32,158 nucleotides of DNA from an uncultured Thiotrichales bacterium. Lineage in GTDB: Bacteria > Pseudomonadota > Gammaproteobacteria > CAZUMV01. The notes beneath the pieces were generated by a model, which had not been told where the DNA came from, ran no database searches, and was given only the letters and a program-made list of their open reading frames with translations. This document shows, one piece after another, positions 10,102 through 18,235 of this stretch. The translations under genes and the position numbers were made by a program. Position 1 is the first letter of the stretch. Each line of letters opens with the position of its first letter. The stretch lies in the NCBI GenBank assembly GCA_938041655.1, contig CALISW010000256.1:1-32158 (forward strand). Direction: 5' to 3'.

Positions 10102-10704
10102 TTATAGCGAGTATTGAATGTTCTCCTGTTTGGTTGGTATTACTTTATTCGCCACGACTACGTAGCGTAAGGGGCCTCCTGCATTCAAAGTAAAAAATGG
10201 ATAGCAGGTAATTAAAATCAAATGCTCGTCATCGCGGGCTGTTATCTCTTTTGACACTCTGCTATCAACCACCGTCAATTCTGATACCTGATATTGGTGT
10301 ATTTTTTTATGTTGGTCTTCAAGAGAGATGATATCCCCATTTTGAATGTTTCTTATCTGTTTAAAATGAGTGTCTCGATGCCCGGCAATGATTACCGGGC
10401 CAGCTTCACCAGGGACTGAACTACTGGTGTCGTAGCCGGGCCCGAATGCCAGTGCCTCACCGTGCGTGCCCGACATCACCAGCAAGTTTTCGCTCTCGGC
10501 AAAAGAGAGTTTGGCAACAGGCCAGGTATCCGCCCACGGCCAGGGCTTGTGGTTATTCTGCTCCTGCTGGCTTTTGTTCCAGGCACTGTCAATCAGGCTG
10601 TAAGCGAGATTGGCTTTAATATGTATCCAAGAGCCATTGGCGAATAGTCCAACGGCAAATACCAGAATGATCAGCTCTAGATAAAAGGTTTTTCTCTTGC
10701 TCAT
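10102..10704 (-). CDS. Class GN sortase
   Basis: A 200-residue membrane-anchored sortase of the proteobacterial class (TIGR03784 type). One N-terminal transmembrane anchor (LELIILVFAVGLFANGSWI) precedes the sortase beta-barrel. The catalytic residues are visible: His109 in AGHRDTH, Cys167 in LITCYPF and Arg180 in GGPLRYVV. It should cleave a C-terminal sorting signal of its partner by transpeptidation at the outer face of the inner membrane. The start codon overlaps the stop of the upstream VIT/vWA gene (ATGA), so the two are translationally coupled. That neighbour is its likely dedicated substrate. Confidence 0.93.
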   Translation of the reverse strand: MSKRKTFYLELIILVFAVGLFANGSWIHIKANLAYSLIDSAWNKSQQEQNNHKPWPWADTWPVAKLSFAESENLLVMSGTHGEALAFGPGYDTSSSVPGEAGPVIIAGHRDTHFKQIRNIQNGDIISLEDQHKKIHQYQVSELTVVDSRVSKEITARDDEHLILITCYPFFTLNAGGPLRYVVVANKVIPTKQENIQYSL

Positions 10705-12674
10705 GATCTTCTCCCAACCGGGCGCAGCAGGCTACGCAGGAATAACATCAACATCAAGCCTAGAGCGACCAGGATGTGTTGGTCTGCATTGGTAGCTGTT
10801 TGTGGGTAGTTAATTCTCATGGTATTACCAGCCGGCATCAGGTTCGCTACCTCGGCATCAAGATTATTCTCCGGGTTACTGTTAACCGGGGTTTTATCTA
10901 CCGCAACCATGCTGGTAAAGGGGGTGACTAATTGATGTAAAAGACCCACTGCGACGACTTTGGGTTTGATCAAGTCATCGCTAATACCGTCAATACGAGC
11001 TTCAAGATAGTCATCGATACTCGCTTTAGCCCAGATGATATGAGTACCCTGACTATTATCTTTAGCAGGAAGCTTCACAGTTTGTTGCCACAGTTCTTTA
11101 CCAAAACGACCGGTGATTTTTGCTTCACCGCCAGCTTGCGCAAGTTCTGCGGTCACTTGTAATGGCTGACCATGGTAGAGATCAGGTATTTGTTGCGGGT
11201 AGGAGATTGCTTTGCTACTTGCAGGCCAACTAACTGCAAGGTCTTGCAGCACGGGTCGTTCAAGTTTCTCAAACAGATTGTCCATGGTTTTCTTTACCTG
11301 GTTGAGATTGTCAATATAAGTGAAGGTACCGCGCCCATACTTCGCTGCTTTACGCATAAAGTGTGAGTTGGGGGCTGAGCCTATACCAATAGTAAAGAGA
11401 CGATCATTATCAATTCGTTCTTTGATCAAGCTGAATAGTCCCTGCTCATCACCAACGCTACCGTCAGTGATAAAAATAATCTGCTTGATAGTGTCTTGCA
11501 TGGCGGGTTGTTCAAATGCCTGGGTCAGTGCAGTGTATATGTTGGTACCACCGTCGGCGTTCAAGTTGTCAACTGCTTGTATGGCGCGGGTCAGGTTTAG
11601 GCTGGTGGCGAGTAGCGGCTCGGGATAAAACACGCGAGCGGTATCGTCAAATTCAATTACGTTAAAATATTGATTGGTGTCCAGTCGTTTTAATGCATTC
11701 TGCAAACTTTGGCGTGCCTGCAGTATTGAAATACCACTCATCGAACCGGATGTATCAATTACAAACACAATGGTTCTTGGTATGGCTTCACTACTAGCCG
11801 TTACTGGTGGAACTACCAGTAAATTGACGTATTGTTTGTCGGCATAACTCTCCGAAAAAGTGGCGATATGGGGTGAGCTTGACGGGTCAAGTTGCCAGCT
11901 AATAACCGCATCGCGATCCATAGATGCTTTGCCCTGGCGCAATGACACTTCGTAGCCCATGTCATGTTCCAGCCATTCAATATCGTGAGTGCTGCTTTGA
12001 ATGGTTGTGATGGGTAAGCCGGCGTTAATATTCATCTGTAAGGTGAGATTATCTCTGTCTTCACGCTTCATATGAGTCATGGGTGGGTTAATTAAATTCG
12101 CATCAACAATGTCAGTAAGAATAGTCTCCGCTTGTTTGCCGTTGAAACGAGGGGTCAGGGTAGTTGGCAGTCTGAGGCTAAAAGTTCCATCCTCGTAATG
12201 TACCTGGTCGTAATACACCAACTCGGTTTCTACCAGTGAACCTGCGGCTACGTTGGCGATCTCGGTGCTGAATAAATTTGCACGTTGACTGGTAACCAGG
12301 GCAGCTTGTTGTCCGTTAGCTTTGGCTGTCTGATAGATTTTCTTTGCTTCAGACTTTTCATGAACTTCAGATTCGATCAGTTTGTCATCGACACGTAAAC
12401 GATATTCATTGACGGCAGCGGTTTCTGGAAGCGGGAATAAGTATCTGCCGTTCATCCATTGATCACTGTTGTTGCGAAATTGCTGCCTGATCTTAACCTT
12501 GATCATAAGGCCGCTGACATCTACCTCCATTGAAGTGTTTTGACTCATACTTTGGTGAGTGATTGAGTTTTCGTTGTTGCTGAATACCATCTCACCAGTA
12601 TTTGTATCAGCATGAAGCTGAGTGCAAAGGATCAGTGAGGTCAGTATTACTAGTTGTTTGCTCAGTGTTTTCAT
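10701..12674 (-). CDS. VIT and vWA domain sortase-target protein
   Basis: A 657-residue exported protein of the marine proteobacterial sortase target family (TIGR03788 type). It has a signal peptide (KQLVILTSLILCTQLHA), a VIT domain over about residues 30-170, and a von Willebrand A domain from about 300 with the metal-binding motif DTSGS at 307-311. The C-terminus is laid out as a sorting signal: YPQTAT, then a hydrophobic segment (ILVALGLMLMLFL) and a basic tail RPVGRRS. The motif has Tyr where Leu is usual. It overlaps creD upstream and the sortase gene downstream by 4 bases each. Its ligand is unknown; by domain type it should mediate metal-dependent protein contacts at the cell envelope. 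Confidence 0.93.
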   Translation of the reverse strand: MKTLSKQLVILTSLILCTQLHADTNTGEMVFSNNENSITHQSMSQNTSMEVDVSGLMIKVKIRQQFRNNSDQWMNGRYLFPLPETAAVNEYRLRVDDKLIESEVHEKSEAKKIYQTAKANGQQAALVTSQRANLFSTEIANVAAGSLVETELVYYDQVHYEDGTFSLRLPTTLTPRFNGKQAETILTDIVDANLINPPMTHMKREDRDNLTLQMNINAGLPITTIQSSTHDIEWLEHDMGYEVSLRQGKASMDRDAVISWQLDPSSSPHIATFSESYADKQYVNLLVVPPVTASSEAIPRTIVFVIDTSGSMSGISILQARQSLQNALKRLDTNQYFNVIEFDDTARVFYPEPLLATSLNLTRAIQAVDNLNADGGTNIYTALTQAFEQPAMQDTIKQIIFITDGSVGDEQGLFSLIKERIDNDRLFTIGIGSAPNSHFMRKAAKYGRGTFTYIDNLNQVKKTMDNLFEKLERPVLQDLAVSWPASSKAISYPQQIPDLYHGQPLQVTAELAQAGGEAKITGRFGKELWQQTVKLPAKDNSQGTHIIWAKASIDDYLEARIDGISDDLIKPKVVAVGLLHQLVTPFTSMVAVDKTPVNSNPENNLDAEVANLMPAGNTMRINYPQTATNADQHILVALGLMLMLFLRSLLRPVGRRS

Positions 12675-14017
12675 AAAGATTCCTTGTTAGTGCCAGAGTA
12701 AATCGGGGTTAAAGTGTCGAGCTTGTGCCAGTCAATTTTTCTGGTGAGGGTCATAACACTCGCCAGTCCTGCAAAAATGAGTACTGAGCCATAGAGCAGA
12801 GCATGATCCTCAACAAATAAAATTAGATAGCACGCCAGGTAGGTGAGCAGGAGCAAGAATAAAAAGAAGAGGCTCGCTTTTTTACCGGCGAAGGGCAGCA
12901 GGTAATAACCGATTAGCCCGCTTGAAGAAGCAGCAGCTATTAAGTAAGCAATGGAGAATCCTAAATGCTCAGATAACGATAGTAGTAATAAAAAGAATAT
13001 GGCGAGTGCCAGACCAACCAATGCATATTGGATCGGGTGTATTTTCAAACCTTTGAGTAATTCAAAAAGATAGAAGCCTGTAAACACCAGAATAATCATT
13101 AGAGCGCCATACTTGGTGCTGCGATTAACCAGTGAGTACTCGTCTACCGGGGTAAAAATATTGACCCCGAAGTTAAAATACTCAGGGTGATATTCGCGCT
13201 TGAGTTGATCAAGAATGACCGGTTTGGAGGAGAGGTTACTGTTGTAAGGGCTCACTTCCCAGTTGGCTTTAAACCCAGTTTCTTTGATGTCTCTCGTTAG
13301 TGGCAATAAGTCACCGGAGAAGCTCGGGTGTGGCCAGGTAGAGCTTACTTCGGTAGTTGCTTGTTGTGCATTGGGCGACATGTTAAATGACTCGGCACCA
13401 CGCAGTGAGAATTCATTGACGATGGTCAAGCCTGCGTTGCTGCGCAATGCTGACTCGCTCACCGGGGTGTGAAAACCTTGTAGTTGTGAGAGTTCTCGTG
13501 CGCCTGGTTCAGTTGCAACTGTTTCTTGATTGATCAGCGTGTTGATCGAACTTCCGTCTAAGCCGCGTGCATCCGATACGGCATTCACAAAGTAGGCAGA
13601 CTTGAATTCAAAGTTATCGGTGGATGAAAGTGTTTTGAGGAATTCATGTGTATCGAATTGACTAATGATGTTGACGTCAGAGGTGTAAACGGGAATCGAG
13701 TAAATCCCGCGTTTTCGCTCGCTCATATTTAACACACCGCTAAGTTCCGAGGTGGTCGGTTTGATGATTGCGGTGCGTTGGAATTTCCAGGCACTGGCTT
13801 GATTGTCTTTGCTTTTTACTGTGCCACTAACTTCATACTCAATGACCAGTATTGGGTCTTGAACAATCTGTGCACTCGCCCACGAGTTGATGATGTTCAT
13901 AGTGGCATCATGTTTATAACGAATGCGCTCGTGAACTGTGCCGCCAATCATGGTTAAGGGGATTAACAACAGTAGCGTTAAGAGCAGCAGAATCGCTGGT
14001 TTTTTCAAGCTATGCAT
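12671..14017 (-). CDS. creD: Inner membrane protein CreD
   Basis: A 448-residue member of the CreD family, close to the E. coli length of 450. An N-terminal transmembrane helix (ILLLLTLLLLIPLTMIGG) is followed by the family motif VHERIRYK, a large periplasmic domain of roughly 270 residues, and several C-terminal membrane helices from about residue 305. CreD is the best-known target of the CreBC two-component system and is linked to envelope integrity and resistance to beta-lactams and colicins in other species. Here it is the second gene of the operon and overlaps the VIT/vWA gene by 4 bases. The creB and creC genes lie just beyond nadE, which supports a regulatory link. Confidence 0.93.
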   Translation of the reverse strand: MHSLKKPAILLLLTLLLLIPLTMIGGTVHERIRYKHDATMNIINSWASAQIVQDPILVIEYEVSGTVKSKDNQASAWKFQRTAIIKPTTSELSGVLNMSERKRGIYSIPVYTSDVNIISQFDTHEFLKTLSSTDNFEFKSAYFVNAVSDARGLDGSSINTLINQETVATEPGARELSQLQGFHTPVSESALRSNAGLTIVNEFSLRGAESFNMSPNAQQATTEVSSTWPHPSFSGDLLPLTRDIKETGFKANWEVSPYNSNLSSKPVILDQLKREYHPEYFNFGVNIFTPVDEYSLVNRSTKYGALMIILVFTGFYLFELLKGLKIHPIQYALVGLALAIFFLLLLSLSEHLGFSIAYLIAAASSSGLIGYYLLPFAGKKASLFFLFLLLLTYLACYLILFVEDHALLYGSVLIFAGLASVMTLTRKIDWHKLDTLTPIYSGTNKESL

Positions 14018-14030
14018 AATGTCTCCGGGG

Positions 14031-14312
14031 TTATCGTGTTTGGTGTAGTTGCATTAAATGGTCGATTACTTTTTTCAATAAGTCGTTTTGTCGCTTCAGC
14101 TCCCAGTTTTCTTTTTGGATAGCACGCGTCGCAATTTGATCGTGTTGTTTGTGCTTGGCTTTCAGCAGCAGGGTGTCTTCGACCCAGTCATTTAAAAGGA
14201 CTTTTGAAATGCCTGCTTTGCGTGCTACCTTTGCTACTTCAAGACCTTGTTCAATAACTTGCTTGACGATGCTCTGTCGAAACGAATCGATATATTTAAG
14301 TTCTGTTTGCAT
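14031..14312 (-). CDS. Small transposase OrfA-like helix-turn-helix protein
   Basis: A protein of about 93 residues resembling the first ORF of IS3-family elements. A helix-turn-helix (KQVIEQGLEVAKVARKAGISKVLLNDWVED) is followed by a coiled coil (ENWELKRQNDLLKKVIDHLMQL). The track extends to 14396, but the ATG at 14310-14312 is preceded by GAGAGG at a good distance, so I start there. No OrfB with a DDE catalytic domain follows; creD begins 13 bases downstream. It therefore looks like a domesticated DNA-binding protein, perhaps regulating this operon. A decayed insertion-sequence remnant is the alternative, but the intact frame and ribosome binding site argue against it. Confidence 0.72.
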   Translation of the reverse strand: MQTELKYIDSFRQSIVKQVIEQGLEVAKVARKAGISKVLLNDWVEDTLLLKAKHKQHDQIATRAIQKENWELKRQNDLLKKVIDHLMQLHQTR

Positions 14313-14365
14313 GTTGATACCTCTCAATGTGAGACTTATTGTGGAATTACAGTGTGTGGTTGATG

Positions 14366-14424
14366 TGTGTTTTGTATGTGTTTTATGCGAAAACAAGGTC
14401 CGTCACAGTGTGATTTTGTGTTTT
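14366..14424. promoter_or_regulatory. Repeated TGTGTTTT motifs and TCACA-G-TGTGA palindrome
   Basis: The 146-base divergent region between the HTH gene and nadE holds three direct copies of TGTGTTTT at 14366-14373, 14377-14384 and 14417-14424. The first two are 11 bases apart, about one helical turn. Between copies two and three lies the perfect inverted repeat TCACA-G-TGTGA (14403-14413). These are candidate operators for the HTH protein, CreB or a CRP-like factor. The canonical CreB tag TTCAC-N6-TTCAC of E. coli is absent. Confidence 0.35.
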
Positions 14425-14458
14425 AATATCGCTGCAAATACATAACTACGGAATATTC

Positions 14459-15241
14459 ATGCAAGAGCAGAAAGTCATTGATCACATTGTTGCGTGGTTG
14501 TCAGATTATTTAGGTCAGTCGGGTATGCAAGGCTTTGTTTCCGGTGTTTCGGGCGGCATAGATTCTGCGCTCACCTCAACGCTGTGCGCATTGACAGGCG
14601 CTAAAGTCACGGTGCTTTCGATGCCTATCCTACAAGCAGAGGACCAACACTCTTTGTCGCAACAACATATGCAATGGTTGGTTGACAAGTTTGATAATGT
14701 GGAACAAGAAACTATTGATTTAACGCCTGCCTTTAAAAGTATCCAGGCGACATTGCCCGAGGATATACAGGACCCGTTGACCATGGCGAATACGCGCTCA
14801 CGACTGCGTATGTTGACGCTGTATGCCTATGCCGGTAACCATAAAAAGCTGGTAGCAGGTACTGGCAACAAGGTTGAAGATTTCGGTGTGGGTTTCTACA
14901 CCAAGTATGGTGATGGTGGGGTGGATTTGTCGCCCATTGCTGATCTGATGAAGTCTGAAGTCTATGCTTTGGCGAAGCACCTTGATGTATTGCAAGGAAT
15001 TCAGGATGCGGCTCCGACTGATGGTTTGTGGGATGACGAGCGTACTGATGAAAGCCAGATCGGAGTTAGTTACGATGAGTTGGAGTGGGCCATGAAGTTT
15101 CTTGCTACTGGTGCCAGCCAAGATGAGCTTTCAGAGCAAGAGCAGCATGTGATTGCTACCTATCTGAAGTTCAATACAGCGAACAAGCACAAAATGCTGG
15201 AAATACCAGTGTGTGAAATCCCAACTGGCTTATTAGATTGA
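14459..15241 (+). CDS. nadE: NAD(+) synthase NadE, ammonia-dependent type
   Basis: A 260-residue NAD synthetase that amidates nicotinate adenine dinucleotide, the last step of NAD synthesis. The N-type ATP-pyrophosphatase loop SGGIDS lies at residues 31-36. TRSRLRMLTLYAYAG, VAGTGNKVEDFGVGFYTKYGDGGVDLSPIADLMKSEVYALA and the C-terminal KFNTANKHKMLEIP are typical. There is no carbon-nitrogen hydrolase domain, so ammonia or a separate glutaminase supplies nitrogen. The ATG start has GGAA upstream. It is divergent from the HTH-creD operon and its stop codon abuts the convergent creC stop with no gap. It separates the two parts of the Cre system. Confidence 0.95.
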   Translation: MQEQKVIDHIVAWLSDYLGQSGMQGFVSGVSGGIDSALTSTLCALTGAKVTVLSMPILQAEDQHSLSQQHMQWLVDKFDNVEQETIDLTPAFKSIQATLPEDIQDPLTMANTRSRLRMLTLYAYAGNHKKLVAGTGNKVEDFGVGFYTKYGDGGVDLSPIADLMKSEVYALAKHLDVLQGIQDAAPTDGLWDDERTDESQIGVSYDELEWAMKFLATGASQDELSEQEQHVIATYLKFNTANKHKMLEIPVCEIPTGLLD

Positions 15242-16702
15242 TTAGTTGCAGGTAGTCGCTTGTAGTAAAGGCCAACTAATTGAAGCAGAGGTGCCTTGGC
15301 CCGCTCTGTTTTTCAATTCAGCTTTCCCTTTATGAAGTTTCATGACCTCATTGACGAAACTCAGCCCCAATCCAGTGCTGCGTTGTTGATTGTCAGGGCG
15401 TGGTAAAGAATAAAAGCGTTCAAATATTTTTTCTTGAGCGTAATCAGGTATTCCAGGTCCGTTATCATCAATGCTTATAGTGTATTGATCATTTTCCATT
15501 AGTGAGCAAATGCTGATACTGCTGCCGCTTGGTGAAAATTCAATCGCATTATCGAGCAAGTTGGCAATCGCCTGTTCGAGTAAGACACTGTCACCGGTAA
15601 TGGTCTGTTGCTCCAGTGCCTCGGTTTTGATGCTGATCTCGAGAGTCTCCAGTCTTTTGCTGCGGTCTTTGACTAAACGAGTGATTATGGTCGGAAGATC
15701 AATCTCCTGAATGTTATCCAGCTCGCGTTGTCTTTCAACGCTGGCCAGGTTTAGCATGCGCTCTACTAACAGGTTCATCCGCTCAGATGACTGGCTGATG
15801 TTGTTGGCAAGTTTTGATTGTTGCTGCGGGTCTTTGTTCTCACTGAGTAGTTCTGCAGAAGCGCTCAGGCTGGTGAGAGGGGATTTAAGCTCATGGGCAA
15901 CCGAGTGTAGATAGTTCTCGATATACTCTTTATCTTCCAGTTCAACTTTCATGCGTTGCATTGCATCTGCCAGCTTGGCAAACTCGCTTTCTCGCAACCT
16001 CGGGGCAGGCACTTCCTGTCGTGAACCAAGTAAGTCAGCATAGTTACCCAGCTTGCGCATCGACCGGCTCAACCACCACGTCATAAACATACTGAAAAAC
16101 ACCATTGCACCTACAACAAATAAAACAAAGCGCTGCATTTGCTCTGTGGCGCTATCCATAAAAGGTTCAAGGTAGGCCAGACCTTTGGAAACCGTCACTA
16201 CGCCCACAATTTCATTTTGATGAATTACCGGTGCACCTATATAAAGCGCTTTAAGCGGGTCATCTTCGAGTTGGTCTGAAATCTCATCAATTATGCTGGT
16301 GCGCGCACCATAGTCACCTTTTAGAGTTAAAATCACGTCATTCCATCTAGAAAAATCTTCACCTTCGCTTTGCCCGGTAGAGTCATACAGTACCTGGCCG
16401 TTTTTGTCGGTTATATAGACTTGCATGTCTGGCTTGGTTTTCATGACTGAATAGATTTCAGCATTAAGACGACGCTCGAGATAGGCCGGGATTAAGTTGT
16501 GAATCTGGTGTAATTGTATTTCGCCTTCAATGACATTCTGGCTGACCAGCTCGGCGATAAAGTTAGCCGAGTCGACCATGACTTCTTCGGCTGAGGTTCG
16601 GACACTGTCGTCCAACGTCTTGAGTGATTTATCCAGAATGAACCAGGCAATGATACTGGTGATAAAGAAAAAGAATAAGAACAGGCGGAGTACAAAGCTC
16701 AT
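15242..16702 (-). CDS. creC: Sensor histidine kinase CreC
   Basis: A 486-residue inner membrane sensor kinase. Two transmembrane helices (LFLFFFFITSIIAWFIL and FVLFVVGAMVFFSMFMTWWL) flank a periplasmic domain with the CreC-specific segment DFSRWNDVILTLKGDYGARTS. A HAMP-like region follows, then the phosphoacceptor His270 in SVAHELKSPL, and the ATPase boxes LLDNAIEFSP (N), DDNGPGIP (G1), FERFYSLPR (F) and GLGLSF (G2). It phosphorylates CreB, whose gene overlaps it by 4 bases. The stimulus is uncertain in the family; cell-wall stress and growth conditions have been reported. It converges on nadE without any intergenic base. Confidence 0.94.
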   Translation of the reverse strand: MSFVLRLFLFFFFITSIIAWFILDKSLKTLDDSVRTSAEEVMVDSANFIAELVSQNVIEGEIQLHQIHNLIPAYLERRLNAEIYSVMKTKPDMQVYITDKNGQVLYDSTGQSEGEDFSRWNDVILTLKGDYGARTSIIDEISDQLEDDPLKALYIGAPVIHQNEIVGVVTVSKGLAYLEPFMDSATEQMQRFVLFVVGAMVFFSMFMTWWLSRSMRKLGNYADLLGSRQEVPAPRLRESEFAKLADAMQRMKVELEDKEYIENYLHSVAHELKSPLTSLSASAELLSENKDPQQQSKLANNISQSSERMNLLVERMLNLASVERQRELDNIQEIDLPTIITRLVKDRSKRLETLEISIKTEALEQQTITGDSVLLEQAIANLLDNAIEFSPSGSSISICSLMENDQYTISIDDNGPGIPDYAQEKIFERFYSLPRPDNQQRSTGLGLSFVNEVMKLHKGKAELKNRAGQGTSASISWPLLQATTCN

Positions 16703-17379
16703 GTGCTGATACTGTAGCCGATTCCTCGGTGGGTATTAATTTGATCTGAGCCAGCGTCAATTTCTTTTAACTTGGCGCGTAGGGATTTTATGTGGGTGTC
16801 GATAGTTCGTTCTTCTGAGGGATGATTGGCATCCCAGATGATTTCCAGAAGTTGGGTACGGGTAAAGACCCGGTTGGGTTGACTGAGCATGCCGCTTAAC
16901 AATTTATATTCGGCTAAGGTTAGATCCAGTGCCTGTTGTTGAAAGCTGATTTTGGCCTGTTGGTCATTAACTTCGAACTTTTTTGAGTTTGAATCACTCT
17001 TTGTTTCCGGGCTGTTGTTGGTTCTGCGCAGTACCGCTTTAATGCGCGCCATCAACTCACGTGGGCTAAAGGGTTTGGTGATGTAGTCATCGGCGCCAAT
17101 CTCAAGCCCAACCACCCGATCAATTTCCTCACCACGCGCGGTTAGAAAGATGACGGGTGTATTGTGTTGTTGGCGAATCAGTTTAAGTAACTCAAATCCG
17201 CTCATGTCAGGCAGTCCAACATCGAGCACAATCAGATTGGGGGATACTTTTTCTAAATGATCTAGGGCTGCTTCACCAGTAGCTGTCCAGTCACAAGAGT
17301 AGGATTCGTTCTCAATGGCAATTTTTATCGTTTCAGCAATATTGGCTTCGTCTTCTACTACCAGTATGCGGTCGTTCAT
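16699..17379 (-). CDS. creB: Response regulator CreB (OmpR family)
   Basis: A 226-residue OmpR/PhoB-type regulator. The receiver domain carries the acidic pair at ED10-11, phosphoacceptor Asp53 in IVLDVGLPDMSGFELL and the conserved Lys in ITKPFSPREL. The winged-helix output domain ends with ERTIDTHIKSLRAKLKEIDAGSDQINTHRGIGYS. LTARGEEIDRVVGLEIGADDY matches CreB closely. The ATG lies 7 bases after the DUF815 gene stop, so creBC is likely part of the ettA transcript. Its likely targets include creD nearby, but no canonical E. coli-type CreB tag was found in front of the creD operon. Confidence 0.93.
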   Translation of the reverse strand: MNDRILVVEDEANIAETIKIAIENESYSCDWTATGEAALDHLEKVSPNLIVLDVGLPDMSGFELLKLIRQQHNTPVIFLTARGEEIDRVVGLEIGADDYITKPFSPRELMARIKAVLRRTNNSPETKSDSNSKKFEVNDQQAKISFQQQALDLTLAEYKLLSGMLSQPNRVFTRTQLLEIIWDANHPSEERTIDTHIKSLRAKLKEIDAGSDQINTHRGIGYSIST

Positions 17380-17386
17380 TTTTTAC

Positions 17387-18226
17387 TTACGCCTCAATCC
17401 AGTCTTTGACAAACTGATGTGCGACTCTACCACTGCGCGAACCACGATGAATGCTGAAGCGCATCGCAGCTACACTAAGCTCCTCTTCATTGCTAATTTG
17501 CACATGATAATGATCAAGCCAGTGGTTAACGATGTTCAAATACTCAACCTGCTTTAGCGGATGAAAAGAAAGCCACAAGCCAAAGCGTTCTGCCAACGAA
17601 ATTTTTTCTTCTACCGCATCACTATGGTGAATCTCATTATCAACCATACGAGTGTCCTGATTGTCTCGCATGGATTCTGGTAACAGGTGTCGCCGGTTAG
17701 AGGTGGCATAGACAAGCACATTATTCGGCCTGGCGGCGACTGAGCCATCCAGAGCAGCCTTCAATGCTTTATAGCTGGCATCATTTTCTTCGAAAGAGAG
17801 GTCGTCGCAGAATAAAATAAAGTGCTCGGGTCTCTCACCGAGACGTTCGGTTAATTCACTGAAGTGAATTAAGGAATCTTTGTCTACTTCGATAATGCGC
17901 AAGCCTTTGTCTGAATATTCATTGAGTAAGGCTTTAATCAGTGATGATTTTCCGGTGCCGCGCGCTCCCCAGAGCAAAACATCATTGGCAGGTTTGCCGT
18001 TAAGAAACTTGACGGTGTTCTTAACCAGTTGCTGCTTTTGCTTATCGACATGTAGCAAGTCATCCAGGCGAATCGGGTCAATCTTCTTTACTCGGTGTAA
18101 TTGCCCCTGATTGATCCATTGAAAGGCTAAGCCATCCCAATCAGTAGCTTCCATCGTCGGGAACTGACGCTCCAGGCTTGCAGCGATAGAATCCAGCTTG
18201 TTGAATAGTTGATCTAAATCACTCAT
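17387..18226 (-). CDS. DUF815 family AAA+ ATPase
   Basis: A 279-residue ATPase of the DUF815 family (PF05673). Walker A is GARGTGKS at residues 87-94 and the Walker B region is FILFCDDLSFEE. A sensor-like stretch, VLVYATSNRRHLLP, follows, then RMVDNEIHHSDAVEEKISLAERFGLWLSFHP, typical of the family. No function is firmly established. It has 9 bases between it and the upstream yjgR gene and 7 to the downstream creB, so it is very likely in the same transcript. The ATG start is followed by an N-terminal helix with no signal peptide, so it is cytosolic. Confidence 0.9.
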   Translation of the reverse strand: MSDLDQLFNKLDSIAASLERQFPTMEATDWDGLAFQWINQGQLHRVKKIDPIRLDDLLHVDKQKQQLVKNTVKFLNGKPANDVLLWGARGTGKSSLIKALLNEYSDKGLRIIEVDKDSLIHFSELTERLGERPEHFILFCDDLSFEENDASYKALKAALDGSVAARPNNVLVYATSNRRHLLPESMRDNQDTRMVDNEIHHSDAVEEKISLAERFGLWLSFHPLKQVEYLNIVNHWLDHYHVQISNEEELSVAAMRFSIHRGSRSGRVAHQFVKDWIEA

Positions 18227-18235
18227 GCTGTGATG

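Noticed and set aside
14031-14396. A complete IS3-type insertion sequence
   Set aside because: There is only an OrfA-like frame. No OrfB, terminal inverted repeats or target duplication could be seen.
14313-14458. Canonical CreB binding tag TTCAC-N6-TTCAC
   Set aside because: Neither TTCAC nor its complement GTGAA occurs in this stretch.
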